NCBI GenBank assembly: GCA_033557465.1
Contig: CM066033.1
Coordinates: forward strand, 13,083,080-13,147,079
Length of the DNA stretch: 64,000 nt
Origin: Ichthyophis bannanicus
Taxonomy: Eukaryota; Chordata; Amphibia; Gymnophiona; Ichthyophiidae
Reading direction: 5' to 3'
The translations under genes and the position numbers were made by a program. The notes below the pieces were generated by a model, which searched no databases, was not told where the DNA came from, and was given only the letters and a program-made list of their open reading frames with translations. Below, one piece after another: positions 10,745-22,399 of the stretch (position 1 is the first letter of the stretch; every line of letters starts with the position of its first letter).

Positions 10745-12244
10745 AGAGTTTGATTACGTGTTAAATGAAACAATATTTCCTCTTATTAGTCTTAAACGGG
10801 TTACACCATAGCTTCATTGCATGTCCCCTAATCTTTCTACTTTTTGATGGCATAAAGAATTGATCTACGTTTACCTGTTCCACTCTATTCATTAATTTAT
10901 AGACCTCTATCATATCTCCCCTCAGCCGACTGTTTTCTAGGTTGAAGAGCCCTAAGCTTTTAAACTTCTCCTCATATTCAAGGTGTGGTCGCACCATGGA
11001 ATGACAAAGAGACATTATAATATTCTTTGTTTTATTCTCCCTGCCTTCCCTTATGATTCCTAGCATCTTAGTTGGCCTCCTGGCTGCTACTGCACACTGG
11101 GCGGAGGATTTCAATGTGCTATCCACGATGACACCTAAATCTTTTTCCCAGGTGGTGATTCCTAATGTGAAACCTTACATCATGTAACTTTAGTTTGGTT
11201 TTTTCTTTCCTAGGGGTATAACTTTGTATGTGTCCACATTAAATTTCATCTAACATTTGAATGTCCAGTCTTCCAATTTATCAAGGTCCTCTTGTAATTT
11301 TTTACAATCCTCTTGGGTTTTAACAACTTTGATTAATTTTGGGTCATCTACAAATTTGACTCCCTCACTTGTTATTCCCATTTCCAGGTAATTTATAAAT
11401 ATGTTAAAAAGCAGCAGACCCATCACAGATCCCTGTGGTACTGCATTATTCACCTTTCTCCATTAAGAAATTTGGCCATTCAGCCTATCTTCTGCTTTCT
11501 ATCTTTTAACCAGTTCCTGATCCACAATAATACACTACCTCCTATCCCATGACTTTTTAACTTCAACAAGAGTCTCTCATGAGGGACCTTGTCAAAGGCT
11601 TTCGGAAAATACAGATACACTATTGACTGGCTCATCTTTGTCTACCTGTTTATTCACACCTTGAAAAAAAAATATAACAGGTTAGTACAACAAGACGTTC
11701 CTTGGCTAAAGCCATGTTGGCCTTCTCCCATTAAACCATGACTATCTACCTGTTCAGTAATTTTGTTTTTTATAATGGTTTCTACCATTTTGCCGGCAAC
11801 TGACATCAGGCTCACCAGCCTGTACTTTCCCGGATCACCCCTGGAACCCTTTTCAAAAATTGGTGTTACACTGGCTATTCTCCAATTTTCAGGTACTACA
11901 GATTACTAATAGTAGGTCTACAGTCTCATATTTCAGTTCTTTCAACACCCTCGGATGTATACCATCCAGTCCAGGTAATTTGCTACTCTTTATCAAATAG
12001 TTGCAATATACCTTCATGATTTATTGCTATTTCTTTCAAATCTTCTGATGTATCATCTTTAAATACAATTTCACTCATGGGTAACTTCCTTACATCTTCT
12101 TCAGTAAAGACCGAAGCAAAGAGTTCATTCAGTTTCTCCGCTATGGCTATGTCCCCTCTTAGTGCCCCTTTTACACCTCTATCATCTAATGGTCTAACTG
12201 ACTCTGTCCCAGGTTTTTTGTTATGAATGTACTTGAAAAAGTCT
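10745..12244 (-). pseudogene. CR1 reverse transcriptase, broken
   Basis: Minus-strand fragments of a CR1 reverse transcriptase. They include VPQGSVMGLLLFNIFIN (the conserved QGSVLGPLLF loop), FVDDPKLI in place of the catalytic FADDTKL, and downstream STLKSSAQCAVAARR, MVRPHLEY and the LRGDMIEVYK block of the C-terminus. Several frameshifts and stops separate the pieces and the catalytic first Asp context is altered (FVDD). It is a dead copy in the large intron of the zinc-finger gene. Confidence 0.82.
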
Positions 12245-12870
12245 TCACTATCAGGGTCGTCTATTCCTGCTATTCGTCCCCTCTGCCGACCCCAAATAAT
12301 TTCCCTGCATTTTGTATGGGGTGGTTAGATGGGGGTGGTGTGAGGGCGAGGAGTGGCCCCGGATATACAGAGCCAATTCCAATGTCGGCCCTGTATGTCC
12401 GTGGCCGGCAGACTGTATGGGGAACTTATTCCACCTCTGAGATAGAATAAGTTCCCTTAATCGGCAGGGAACAGCAGGCCTGGGCATTGAAAGAAGTAGG
12501 AGGGGGTAGAGGAGATTCCCCACAGACCGAACCTGGCCTTGGGGCACCAGATTGGGGGTTGGGCTGTGGGAAATGCAAAACCCATTTGGGGGCCAGGGAT
12601 CACGGTTCTTGAATGGAGACACGGTGCCATAGCACCTGGACGTCATGGTGCCACGGCTCCATTCAGGAGCCCTGACTGAGTTATCCGGGCAAGGCCTGTA
12701 TGTGCAGGCTGACCGGGATCGAGGTCCCGTCCTGCACGTATAGGCCAGTACGCAATTCTGATCCCACAGGGCTAGATGTGCCCCACATGATCAGAATCAT
12801 GGCTAACTCTCTGTGTCCGATTCCGACCGGGCACACAGAGGGCCAGGACATCCAGGATGGAATCAGGCCC
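12245..12870. other. Unclassified GC-richer insert in CR1
   Basis: CR1 sequence stops at about 12,244 and resumes at about 12,870. The intervening 0.6 kb has a different, more GC-rich composition and includes short repeated words (cggcagg, ctgtatg). No terminal inverted repeats, target duplication or protein homology could be recognised. The small frames here (for example 12,251-12,646 on the minus strand) have no family resemblance. It may be an unfamiliar nonautonomous element or a filler from a rearrangement. Confidence 0.45.
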
Positions 12871-13014
12871 TATGCGTTTTTGCTTTCACAGCAAGCTTCT
12901 TCTCAAATTCTCTCTTTGCCGGCCATATGAAATAGTTGCATCTAACTTGCCAGTGCTTATGTTTCCAGTTTTCATCTTTTGCCTCTTTTTTTCTATTTCC
13001 TGGACTATTACATG

Positions 13015-13431
13015 GACCACCCAAACAATCAGACCCCTACAGATGGCACAAAATTCTGCTGCCCGCATCATCACCGGATCATAAATTCCTCCCTCCCCCC
13101 GAGCCAACTGCATTGGCTTCCGATCGCCTCCAGGATCAAATTCAAAACAGATCTCAACATATACAAGATACAGCACAACTTGTCCCCTGACATTCTCGTC
13201 AACATGAACACAAGCACAAGACCCAGACGACGTAACAGAGTGGAAACCATTCAGACCACTAGCATCTACTCTAAAACCACCCAATCCACATCTGCAAGAG
13301 CACTGTCACTAGCAGTACCGGCCCTCTGGAACTCCCTTCCATATGACCTGAGAGCCACCACTGATGCCAAAGTCTTCAGAAAGAAACTCAAAACTTATCT
13401 TTTCATTGAACACTACGGAGCCGTCACTTAA
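13015..13431 (+). pseudogene. L2-like RT C-terminus
   Basis: Frames 12,979-13,431 and 12,857-13,084 share between them the C-terminal L2 blocks: AQNSAARIITG, LHWLPIASRIKFK, SARALSLAVPALWNSLP and the closing FRKKLKTYLF. The change of frame near 13,085 shows an indel. Catalytic domains are absent. Confidence 0.8.
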
Positions 13432-13579
13432 TGCACAACGCCCCCTCCTCCCATTGACCCCTCCCCCCGACAAAATCAGCCGACTCAAATCATGACATTT
13501 GTAAATATTGTATATACGCCTCTTTGTAAATAAGTTGCTATCAAGAACCTCCCGCATGTCCCCAACCCCACATGACTAT

Positions 13580-15975
13580 TGTAGTGGCGAGACAGGGTTA
13601 GAGCCCAAGAAAATGCTGATAAAACAGCCATTTGTTTCTGAACAGAGAAAAGGTTCAGGGAGGTTCGGGGTTAAAACTCTGACCAGAGAAAAAAACTATG
13701 TGCTTAGAGCTGCAGAGATTGAGCCACACCCTAGCTCCATGGAAACCAGGGCAGGTGACGAGGAGAGCCCGGGGGTGGAGTCTAGAGCTATAGGGCAGAC
13801 ACAATCATATAAGTTGGGGAAAGCAGGAAGTGAGGGGAACGAGGAAAGGCACGAGGAAAGGCACGGGGAAGAGAACGAAAGGAGGAGAGAAGCCCAGGAG
13901 ACGTGAGAGAGGAGAACAGCAGGAGAACACGTGTAAGAGGAAAGTGTGCCAGCAAATGCCTCAAAGGAAAGCCCTATTGCATGCAGCACACAGATCACTC
14001 CAGCCTTGAAGGTAGTCCAGTTTGTAGAGAGTACAGCTGGCTTGGAAGAAAGGAGAGTTGGCTCTGTGGGGAATGCTGAAGGAATGCAAGGTAAAGGCAT
14101 ATCTTTGAGAGAGTCTGTGAACACTATTCCACCTTTGGCAAAGTCTGAGGGAAGACTGGTTGCTGGGGAAAAGGTGGGCACGTTGCAAGCTTTGAAGAGT
14201 TTAAGAGATAAGAATCTCCTCTGTCCTTCCCCTGTATCTCAGCCTAGGAAAGAATCCCAGTTGGGTCAGGTTTTGAAACTCTTGGAGAAGTTAAAACCTG
14301 TTATAGACGCTGAGGACAGAAAGGTGCCGAGTGAAGCAAATGATGAGCTTATGGAAATACAGTCAAACCTCGGTTTTCGGTTGCCCCGGTTTTCGTCGGT
14401 TTCGGTTTTCGACGTCTTTTCCCGACTGAGATCTTGTCTCGGTTTTCGTCGATGCCTCGGTTTTCGTACACCCTGGTCTGCAGACAGTACACTGCCTGCC
14501 CAGTCCCGGCAGCACCCCCCCCCCGGACTCACCGATCGCGTGTGCCTGCAATACTGTCACCTTCGCGCTGGTCTGCATACACTACACTGCCTGCCCAGTC
14601 CCGGCAGCACTACCCCCCCCCCCCCCGGACTCACCGATCACGTGTTGAGATCTGAAAGGCAGGTGAGCAACATCCTCGAGCCAGACATGCAAGGATTGCA
14701 GAGAGGAAGGCCCCGATCTCTCCACCGCCTGCCTGTTCTCTGGAGCGCCCCCTCAGGCTCGGAGGTAGCAGGGTAAGCAGGAGATGTTGAATGAATGTGG
14801 CAGGCAGTTCTTTCTCTTGCGGGGTTGAGACGGAGTCAGCGATCAGATTGGTGTCCTAAAGTCTCGTTGTGTTTGCTGTGCTGTGGACGATCGGGCAGCT
14901 GAGAGAAGTGCTGGCTGAGACTTTGGGAGCTCGTGCTGCTGCAGCAATTGCCACATGGCTCCCCTTCCAAACAATAACCTCTCCTCCTCCCTCTCCCCTC
15001 AACAAGAGTCTTCAATAAAGTTAAATGTGATGTTAAATGTTCATTTATCCATTTCATTAGTCATTTATATGTATTTCTCATTGTTTTCTGTATGTAAAAA
15101 TATAGTTATTCTCTATAAAATGTACTTTTTGTCAATATTTTTGGGTGTCTGGAACGGATTAATTGAATTTACATTATTTCCTATGGGAAATCTTGCTTCG
15201 GTTTTAGTCAGACTTTTTGGAACGGATTAATCATGAAAACCGAGGTTTGACTGTAGAGGAATGCTGTTCAGATAATTCCTGTTCGGACTCAGAGGTGGAT
15301 TGCTCTTATTGCACTAGTCAGAAGTAGCAAAGCTGAGTGTTTTTTTTAAGCAGTGAAAAAAAACCCCAGGAGCTTTGGGAAATACACGTCTCACTGAAAA
15401 GTGTGTTAATTAAAGCATTAAGGTCTGAGCTAGCCAGCCAGGCTCAGAGAAGACGGTAAATGCTTGAGGTGAAAGAAAAGCCAATGTTTGCAACTTAAGA
15501 ATGAAGAATGCAAAACTGTTTAAAAGAAAATGATATCAATGTTTGTCAGCTTGTAGCAAAGTATTTTATGTGCTGTGCAGAGCCCTGAGGAGATACGGGT
15601 CTCTGTAGTATCAAGCCTGGTTCTAAAGAGGCTGATCTTTATGGAAGGAAAAGATTTTGTTGCAACATTTAAAGCAAGCTGTTGAGAACATGTGATGCAT
15701 GGACTATGCTGTGAAGTTTTGTTTCTTTGAATGGAGAAGTATCTGATTTATGTTTGATAATACCTGAACTGCTGATAAAGAAGTTCTGTGGCTAAGAAGA
15801 AAATACTTATAAATAAATTTTCCTGTGCACCTTTTGAAACCCTCGGCTAAAGTTTACTTATTTACACAACTACATTATTTGAAAGCCCCAGCATTGATCA
15901 GTCAGGCTGGCAAAGGACATAAAGAGGTACGCCCACTGCTAATAGGCAACCGCCTAACCAGTAGGGGGCGCTACA
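13580..15975 (+). mobile_element. LTR-like element, noncoding
   Basis: Starts tgtagtggcgagac and ends gggggcgctaca (inverted tgtag/ctaca termini) with a 4-bp target duplication ctat at 13,576-13,579 and 15,976-15,979. Without the nested Tigger-type element it is about 1.5 kb. A TATA-like tcatataag at about 13,806 and an aataaatt near 15,820 would suit an LTR with promoter and polyadenylation signal. No reverse transcriptase or integrase is present, so it may be a solo LTR or a nonautonomous LTR element. The long frame starting at a GTG (13,946) has no family resemblance. Confidence 0.6.
14360..15253 (+). mobile_element. Tigger/pogo-type DNA transposon relic
   Basis: 894 bp with inverted termini (cagtcaaacctcggttttc at the left; the complement gaaaaccgaggtttgactg at the right) and a TA target duplication (14,358-14,359 and 15,254-15,255), typical of Tc1/mariner superfamily pogo/Tigger elements. 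No transposase ORF remains. The left half contains a direct duplication of about 110 bp (gtacactgcctgcccagtcc block at about 14,480 and 14,583) ending in poly-C runs. Confidence 0.85.
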
Positions 15976-16330
15976 CTATGTAATGTATAACTGCCATGTA
16001 TCATGCTTTTTTTATCATGTAAACCGCTTTGATTATAGGATAAGGCAGTATATAAAACCTGTTAAATACATTTCCTGAAAGATGTTTTTTTTGCTACAAC
16101 AGCCTCTCTGACCTCACTTTTAAACCATGCTGGCAGATTTTTGGACTTCTTTTCACTTTTCTTAAAGCCTGGAATACAGCTGGTCTGGGCTTCCAAGATA
16201 GTATTTTTAAAACAACACCCATGCTTGATGTAAATTTTTAACCTTTACTGCTGCTCCTTTTTAGCTTTTTTCTTGACTATTTCTCTCATTTTATCATAGT
16301 TTCCCTTTAGAAAGTTAAAAGACAGTGCTG

Positions 16331-17597
16331 TGGGGGGAGTGGCTATTCTAAGATGGCGGCGTGTCCGCGCTGAACATGCCTAAACGCAAAGGCAAATCAA
16401 AGGTTACTCCCGCGGAGCCTTTACCTGCCAATTCCAAGGGTCCAATGGATCATTTCATCCAGCTGACAGAGATGCAGAAGCGGGAGATTAGAGCGGGTGC
16501 TGTAACGGCGGATGTAGTGGCCCCGCCGTTGCCTGCCCTGGAGGTGTCTCTCTCCCCTGATGAGCGGCTTCCTCCCCCACGCGGGACCTGCCCGGTGCCT
16601 CTTCCCACGAGAGGAGAGGCTGCCCCCCCCCCTCCGGAGAGGGTGGTGATGCGTCTGGTGTGCGGGCCTCGTTGGAAGAAAGCCCCGGAGAGCAGCCCTC
16701 GGAGATGACGGCTGTGGATATGATCCCGTCTTCAATCTTGGGGGTGGATTTGTCATCTCGCAGAGTTGAAGGATTTGAAGTAAAGTCTTTTCGTTCGTCG
16801 GCTGATATTGCTAAAGGTACTTTTCTGCACCGCCCCAAAGAGATATCCCTAGAGACAATTTGGGAAGCAATTTCACAGCTTTCCTCAGCTGTTAGCAAGC
16901 AAATTGAGTTAACAACGCAGCGGTTGGAAAAGCTAGAAACTGAGTCTTTTGGTGTCCAGGGAGAGTTGGCTAGCCTTCGTTTGAAGACGGATGCTGGGGA
17001 ACAGCAAATGACTCAGTTGTCATTAGTGAATGATTCTCTTATGAAGGACAATGTTTCAGTAAGAATGAAATTGGAAAATTTAGAGAATGCAGTGAGAGCT
17101 TCTAATATTCGCCTGTTGAATTTTCCTATGATACCATCTCTGTCCCCGATTGAAGTATTTAAAAAATATATGCAGGAAGTTTTAAATGTTCCATCTGAAT
17201 TAATTCCCCCAGTAGTGAAAGCTTATTTCCTACCTCAGGGTAAAAAGGAAGGAAAGTTAGTTGAGGGTGCTATAGATATGGATGTTCTGGATGTTTCTGC
17301 TCGTTTGCAGTCACCTAAGGAAACTGATTTCACTGTCTCCACAATGTTAGTGACTTTTGTGATTTCATCAGATAGAGACTCGTATTAAAATTATATTTTA
17401 AGAAACGTTCCATGCTATTTATGGGGAAGAGGGTTGTGATGTTCCCTGACGTCTCAAGGGAGACTCAGAAACGGCGGAGGGCTTTTTTGTTGCTGAGACC
17501 AGGTGCGGTTCAGATTGGTGCTTCATTTATATTGAGATTTCCATGTAAATGTATTATTTCTTTTAAGGATAGGAAGTATGTATTTTTTCAGCCTATG
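16331..17597 (+). mobile_element. ORF1 LINE fragment, second copy
   Basis: A plus-strand fragment of the same LINE family as 4,162-6,342, but with a different 5' end: a short leader with aagatggcggc (a YY1-like site, as in many L1 5' UTRs) instead of 112-bp monomers. It stops near the end of ORF1 without a poly(A) tail, so the 3' part is missing. It interrupts CR1 sequence; no target duplication is evident. Confidence 0.75.
16361..17597 (+). pseudogene. L1-type ORF1 protein, frameshifted
   Basis: ORF1 of the same family as 4,437-5,549: basic start (MPKRKGKSK), a Pro-rich segment, a coiled-coil region, then NIRLLNFP, MFPDVSRETQKRRRAF and FPCKCIISF. The frame starting at 16,361 ends at 16,708. 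The main body is in the frame 16,660-17,388, and the C-terminal part in another (17,412-17,666), so there are at least two indels. The RNA-binding signatures survive but the protein cannot be made in one piece. Confidence 0.82.
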
Positions 17598-18146
17598 ATC
17601 ACTATTGCCAAGTGTCCCCAACATCCTTATCTCTTGCACCAGATCTTGGGTTCCACTAAGGACTAGGTCCAAAATGGCTTCCCCTCTTGTCGGTTAATTA
17701 ACCAGCTGCTCCAAGAGGCAGTCATTTATTTCATCTAGAAACTTTATCTCCCTAGCATGTCCTGCCATAACAGTGACCCAGTTGATACCAGGGTAAATGA
17801 AATCACCTACAATTATTACTACATTGTAACTTTTGTTAGCTTCCCTGATTTCTTTGAGCATTTCATCATCCATCTGTTCATTCTGACCAGGTCGGTAGTA
17901 CACCCCCAATGCCATCGCCTTCCTCTTTTTACATGGCATTTTAATCAATAGAGATTCTATAGTGTATTTTGTTTCCTGCAAAATTTTAATCCTGTGTGAC
18001 TCAAAGCCCTCTCTAACAGAGTAGATAAAATGGGTGGAGGGGTTGCGCTCTGTCATTATGATATAATTTGTACCCAGTATCACAATGTCCCACTGATTGA
18101 TATCTCAGAGATCGGATAGAAGGAGGATAATCATATCTAACCTCTC
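17598..18146 (-). pseudogene. CR1 endonuclease fragment
   Basis: A minus-strand frame of about 129 codons (18,083-17,694) resembles the apurinic-like endonuclease of CR1: LGVYYRPGQNEQ, then VGDFIYPGINW (canonical GDFNxPxIxW; the catalytic Asn is Ile here) and EIKFLDEINDCLLEQLV. It is the 5' side of the split CR1 element. The DIRS-A element begins at 18,147, directly within it. Confidence 0.75.
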
Positions 18147-18302
18147 ATTCTTAAGCGTCCCTCCAGTCCAGTCCCTTTTCTCTGGGTGTGCTCCCGTTCC
18201 AGAAGCTTGGAGATTGAGTATGTCATCCTTTTGATGACACTGGAGTATATATACCACTGACACCTTCCACCAGCTCCAGTATACTCAGTCTCCAAGCAGT
18301 TA
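18147..18302 (+). repeat. DIRS-A left inverted terminal repeat
   Basis: Reads ttaagcgtccctccagtcc then cttggagattgagtatgtca and atgacactggagtatatata. The right end (24,290-24,468) is its reverse complement over about 140 bp with few mismatches. The outermost bases differ between the two ends, as is usual for DIRS. Confidence 0.9.
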
Positions 18303-19379
18303 GGGAGCAGTAAGCCAGGAGATTAGGCTTACTGGAGAGACATTTAAGAAGATAAAAATAATTATATAAACTAAAGGAACTTATCTTGGGTCTCCCTTTT
18401 AGACAGGCAGGCACGTGTGTGAGCAAGAGTGAGAGAGGGACCCCCTTCCCGCCCCCCTTCTCTTTTGCCCTGTCTTAAACGTTCCGGCAGAGCAGGAGCA
18501 GCCTTCTTGGGAGTTTGTCAGCACCTGGCGGTTCCCGATCCCTGCTAGGGTGAGGAGCCATTTTGAAGTTTAATTTAACTGCCAGGGCTGCCTGCTGTTC
18601 CGTTCTGCTGCGGTGCTGAAGCCCTGCGGCTGCTGAGCACGTGGGCGGAGAAGCATCGCCAGCGGAGTCTGCTCTAAGAAGCCACAAGGAAAGAAACAGC
18701 TGAGCAGAGAGCCATGGCGGCAGACCGCATGGAAAAGTAGAACACACGGTCGCCGGCCACATGTTAGCAACAGGGCTACCGCGTCGGAGGCAGAGGAAAG
18801 GAAGATCAGCGTCGGAAGAGGTAGGCCTGTTGCGTTCATGCTCTTTTTTCGCACGTTTATTTGCCACTGGAGGCCCGATTCTTAACCGAGTCTCAAGGGT
18901 GCTTTCGTGGCTGGTTGGCACGGAATCCCATTAATTGGGGGAGTGGGATGCTAATAGTCCTTGTTGGTCCGGTGATCCATTATTTCTCGATTGTGTTAGA
19001 GGTAAAAAAAAAGTTTGTCCAGAAACAAGGTTTGGCAGCAGACTCCCTGAGGACTGTGCATTGGCATTCTGTTTGGCTCAGAGCAGTCCAGACACCATGC
19101 CAATGAGGCCGCAGTGTTTGGTGTCCGGTGTCCAGTGGGGAGCAATGTCAGAGACAGCAGTGTGCAGAGGCTGCGTAATGGAAGCGGCGTCCTTGGAACA
19201 GGGTATCCAAGCAAGTATAGACTAGGAATCCCCTTTAACCCTCTCCCAGGAGTCGGCGGGACCTGGGATCACAATGGTTGAGTCTGGGTCACCGCCACCT
19301 TCTCTGTCAGATCATCCTGCTCTCTCTCTGCCGCAGCCCAGGCCCTCCACTTTGAAGTGAGTGGAAGGGGGGAGACACT

Positions 19380-20440
19380 GGGGTGGTTTTTTTCCCAGAG
19401 TTTGTTTTATTGCTGCACAGAGCGTTTTGTCTGAAGCAACAGAGCGTACTAGATCAGGAGCCAGCGCAGGAGGGTGCGGCAAAAAGGGGAGCTGACCACA
19501 AGGAGCCGGAAGACGCAGAGGTGCCTCTGAAACGGACTAGGCTGGTGAGTGAGGTGGCTTTACACTCCCCTTGTTGGGAGGCTCAAGAGGAAGAGTCCTC
19601 GGACCGGGAAAGGGGGGAGGACGAGGAGGAGCTCAAAGAGGGCGAGATTCCGGAGGAGAAACAGGCCAGGATTGTTCAGGTGTTCCGCCGAGAATAGTTG
19701 CCGGCGTTAATCAGTGAGTCCTTGAAGACCCTCAATATCTCCGCAGGTATCCCAGCGGAGGAGGAGGCATTGAAGTATCCATTTATTCAGGCAGTTAGGA
19801 AGTCACAAAAAGTCTTCCCAAGTTCACCGAGTGGTTCGTCAGATGATCCAGGAGGAGTGGGACCAATCGAAGTCTGGCTTATGGGGAGTGCGGTCCATGT
19901 CGCGATTTTACCCCTTGCCGGAACACGAGAGAGATTTACATCAGTCCCTAGGGTGGACGCGGCCATGTCGGCAGTTACCAAGAAGACAACCATCCCTGTT
20001 GAGGCAATGCGGCCCTTAAGGATGCCCATGACAGGAAGCTAGACACGTTATTAAACAAGCCTTTGACATCAATGCCCTGGCTCTCCAGGCATTCGTGTGC
20101 AGGGCTTGGGTGGCCAGGGCTTGCCTTCGATGGTCTCAGCAGCTCCAGCTGCCGAATGATCTCCCTGCTTATCAGGAGTCTGGCGAAGAATATGGCTTCG
20201 GTGGTGGCCGCCTGTCGCTATCTGTGGCTCCGCAACTGGGCAGCAGATGGTTCCTTTAAGGCTCGACTCAGCAAGCTCACCTTTAAGGGAAAGCTTTTGT
20301 TTGGGAAGGACCTGGACAAATTGGTGAAGGAGCTGGGAGAATCTAAGGGAGGCAGGCTCCCAGAGGATAGACCAAAACAGAGTCACATCCCCGAGGCCTG
20401 CACTGTCTCAGCCATGTGACTTTCGTAAGTTTCGGTCAGC
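19380..20440 (+). pseudogene. DIRS-A gag-like protein, broken
   Basis: An acidic segment (EDEEELKEGEIPEE at about 19,620-19,660) comes first. A helical region and a C-terminal part with KLLFGKDLDKLVKELGESKGG then PEDRPKQS follow. The order and words match DIRS-B (49,467-50,935). Fragments are spread over three frames with several indels. By position (first ORF) it is the DIRS gag-like protein, which probably packages RNA. No enzymatic motif is expected or seen. Confidence 0.7.
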
Positions 20441-20559
20441 TCCGCAAGACCCTTTCAGAGGGGACGCTTTCCCACGAAAGGACAAAATTTCCAGGGGTTT
20501 CAGGGGGCAGGAAGGGGATTTGGGGTCTCTTCCTACACCTCGGGTCCTAGGAAGCCACA

Positions 20560-22064
20560 ATGAACCGAGGGGGACCCAGGCCGGCTGGTGGAGGGGGGTG
20601 GGGCGCCTGCGGCAGAGTTTTCTCTGCTTGGATTGGGTCACTTCCAATCAATGGGTTCTGGAGGTGGTTTGAGAGGGCTATGCCCTCGAACTGGCAAGAC
20701 CAATCTCCCATCGTTTGTGCAGTCGCCTTGCACAGCCTGTCCAAGGCCTCGGCAGTAAAGGAAACCTTGGCGCAGCTTCTGCTCCTGGGAGCGGTCGTGC
20801 CAGTTCCCAAAAGCCAGTGCAGCTGCGGTCGGTACTACATTTCTTTTGTGGTTCCCAAAAAGGAGGGTTCCTTCCGTCCGATTCTCGACCTCAAATGAGT
20901 CAATCATTGTCTCAGGGTTCCTCACTTTTGCATGGAAACCCTGAGGTTGGTAATAGTGGCAGTATGGCAGGGAGAGTTTCTAACGTCTCTCGACCTCACG
21001 GATGCGTATCTCCACATTCCCATCCTACAGTTCCTGCTGTTTGCGGTACTTATGGGACACTTTCAGTTTCAGGCATTACTGTTCGGACTGGTGACGATGC
21101 CTCGTACCTTTACCAAGGTGATGGTCATAGTGGCAGCGGCTCTTCGCAAAGAAGGGATCCTGGTCCACCCGTACCTCAACAACTGGTTAATCCACACCAA
21201 GTCCAAGGAGGAGAGTGTAGAGGCAACAACCAAGGTAGTCAATCTCTTCAGGAGCCGGGGGTGGGTAATCAACTTGTCCAAGAGCAGATTGGTTCCCTCC
21301 CAGATCAAGTATTTCGGGGCAAGGTTTGACACCAGCTTAGGCTAGGTGTTCTTGTCAGTTAAGAGGACGAGGGAGCTTTGGCGTCTGGTGGGTCAGCTTC
21401 TGGCCATGAGGGTGCCCACCGATTGGCATTATCTCCAAGTTCTGGGGACCATGGTGGCGATGATCAAGCTCATACCCTGGACGAGGGCCCACATGAGACT
21501 GCTCCAGTGATCCCTTCTCCGTCACTGGTCTCATCAGCATCAGCCTTTGTCCATGGTGCTACCATGTCCTCCGGTGACCAGGAGAGCCCTGGACTGGTGG
21601 CTCCAGCCTGGGAAGCTGGAGCAGGGGATGCCCCTTGAGTCCCTGTGGTGGATTCAGTTGATGATAGATGCCAGTCTGGTCAGCTGGGGGGGCTCACTGC
21701 GAGGGGCACTTTGCCCAGGGGTGCTGGAATGCCCCGGAGGCTTGGCGGTCAATAAACAGGGTAGAAATGCGAGCAGTAGCACTGGCGCTCAGAGCGTTCG
21801 AGCGCTGGGTCCGACAGAAGGCAGTCCAGGTGTTCTCGGACAATGTCACTACAGTGGCCTATATCATTCGGCACGAGTAGTCCTCCCCTGGAGGAGGAGG
21901 CAGAGCGGCTGCTTGATTGGGCCGAGGTCAATCTCCAGGCTTTGTCGGCGGTGCATGTAGCCAGGGTAGAGAATGTCATGGTGGACTACCTGAGCCGGGT
22001 CAAGGTGCCTCATGGAGAATGGGAACTCTGTCAGAAAGGGTTTCACCAGGTGGTACACCGGTGA
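20560..22064 (+). pseudogene. DIRS-A reverse transcriptase/RNase H, dead
   Basis: Reverse transcriptase with VVPKKEGSFRPILDLK, the palm LTSLDLTDAYLHIPI, and the thumb/connection part. One frame runs from 20,560 to about 21,690 but has stops at 20,896 (TGA in place of an Arg codon in the relatives), 21,343 (TAG) and 21,508 (TGA). The catalytic site reads YLNNWL instead of YLDDWL, so both metal-binding Asp are Asn. RNase H follows (LMIDASLVSWGG, VFSDNVTTVAYI, VENVMVDYLSR) with frame changes near 21,690 and 21,880. DIRS-C at 33,295-30,575 shows the intact form. Confidence 0.88.
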
Positions 22065-22399
22065 GGTCCACCCATCATGGACCTCATGGCAAGATGGGGG
22101 TCAGCCAAAGCAAGCCGCTTCTTCAGCAGAAGAAAGGAAAGGATGTCGGAGGGCCTAGATGCTCTCGTTCAGAGATGGCCCTCGGAAGGGCTTTTGTATG
22201 TGTTTCCTCTATGGGTCCTCCAGAGCGTAGAATCCCATCAGAGACTGGTAATTCTGATAGCCCTGGATTGGTCACGGAGGCCGTGATATGCCGACCTCGT
22301 GAGGCTACTGGCCGATTGCCCCTGGTGACATCCGGTGAGAGACAACCTCCTAATTCAGGGTCTAGTCCGGATGCCGCAGGTGGGTCGATTCTCGCTTAC

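Larger units (their letters stand above)
13003..16069 (+). mobile_element. L2-like LINE 3' fragment (L2-B)
   Basis: A 5'-truncated L2-like element bounded by an 8-bp target duplication atttcctg (12,995-13,002 and 16,070-16,077). It consists of the C-terminal reverse transcriptase region and 3' UTR to 13,579, then (after the LTR-like insertion) the tail from 15,976, which ends in gataaggcagtatataaaac and a short ttaaata. The target is the CR1 element. The tail is the same type as that of the SINE at 1,072-1,372. Confidence 0.82.

Noticed and set aside
13946..14776. 276-codon plus-strand ORF
   Set aside because: It starts at a GTG and runs across the Tigger-type element boundary at 14,360, so it is a chimera of two unrelated elements.
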